From Spartobacteria bacterium (lineage in GTDB: Bacteria; Verrucomicrobiota; Verrucomicrobiia; Chthoniobacterales; UBA10450), in assembly GCA_003445855.1 (NCBI GenBank), contig DMCG01000025.1, forward strand, positions 1 to 5,779: DNA of 5,779 nucleotides, in the 5' to 3' direction. Position numbers and translations under genes: made by a program. The notes under the pieces were generated by a model. The model did no database searches. It saw only the letters and a program-made list of their open reading frames with translations, and had not been told where the DNA came from. Position 1 is the stretch's first letter; each line of letters begins with the position of its first letter. Of this stretch, positions 5,757 through 5,779 are shown in pieces.

Positions 5757-5779
5757 TGGGTCGGCCGGGACTCGAACCC
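5757..5779 (-). tRNA. tRNA 3' end (T arm and acceptor strand), rest beyond window; isotype uncertain
   Basis: Read on the minus strand, the last bases give GGGTTCGAGTCCCGG: the 3' part of the T-stem, a TTCGAGT loop with the invariant G53, TTC, A58 and C61, and the T-stem's second strand. The 7-base acceptor strand CCGACCC (5764-5758) and discriminator A (5757) follow. The next three bases are ATG, so CCA is not encoded and must be added after transcription. The acceptor predicts a 5' end of GGGTCGG. That start with discriminator A resembles tRNA-Lys, but the anticodon is outside the window, so the isotype is only a guess. The gene converges with the HAD gene across the repeat modules. Confidence 0.85.

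Noticed and set aside
5598..5779. tRNA-adjacent integration site for a mobile island
   Set aside because: No second copy of the tRNA 3' end, no integrase and no cargo genes are in the window; the region is only repeat modules.

Overview
This is a gene-dense stretch of a bacterial chromosome, moderately to strongly GC-rich by eye. It carries five protein genes, the 5'-truncated end of a sixth, and the 3' end of a tRNA. The organism is probably a free-living, uncultured-type bacterium. Weak Shine-Dalgarno sequences, two TTG starts and the paired-hairpin repeats beginning GTAGSG resemble what I recall from soil Verrucomicrobia (Chthoniobacterales / Udaeobacter-like). That assignment is an impression, not proof.

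Plus strand, 1-2683: a guanine deaminase (guaD, N-terminus cut by the window edge), nadC and birA form a tight run. guaD and nadC overlap by ATGA, and nadC and birA overlap by TTGA, so all three are probably co-transcribed and translationally coupled. They serve guanine catabolism to xanthine, de novo NAD synthesis and biotinylation of carboxylases. birA is short: it has the catalytic domain but neither the N-terminal DNA-binding domain nor the usual C-terminal domain.

Minus strand, 4843-2659: a fused double-domain protein of the Lrp/AsnC-like siroheme decarboxylase family (AhbA and AhbB, or NirD and NirL, halves in one chain) lies 25 bp upstream of trpD (anthranilate phosphoribosyltransferase). 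The two probably share one transcript. trpD converges on birA and the two coding ends overlap by 25 bp, leaving no room for a conventional terminator between them.

4844-5602: a short divergent intergenic region contains an imperfect tandem heptamer repeat (consensus SGRCGTT). It separates the decarboxylase-like gene from a plus-strand HAD hydrolase of the REG-2/HDHD3-like type.

5598-5779: the last part holds three hairpin modules and then the 3' end of a minus-strand tRNA. Two of the modules have the same layout: short terminal inverted repeats enclosing two hairpins. The first module supplies the stop codon of the HAD gene. The last one is followed by a T run in the direction of tRNA transcription and may end the tRNA transcript. 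The protein genes are mostly housekeeping. The most unusual items are the repeat modules, the fused siroheme decarboxylase-like protein, and the shortened birA that overlaps trpD.
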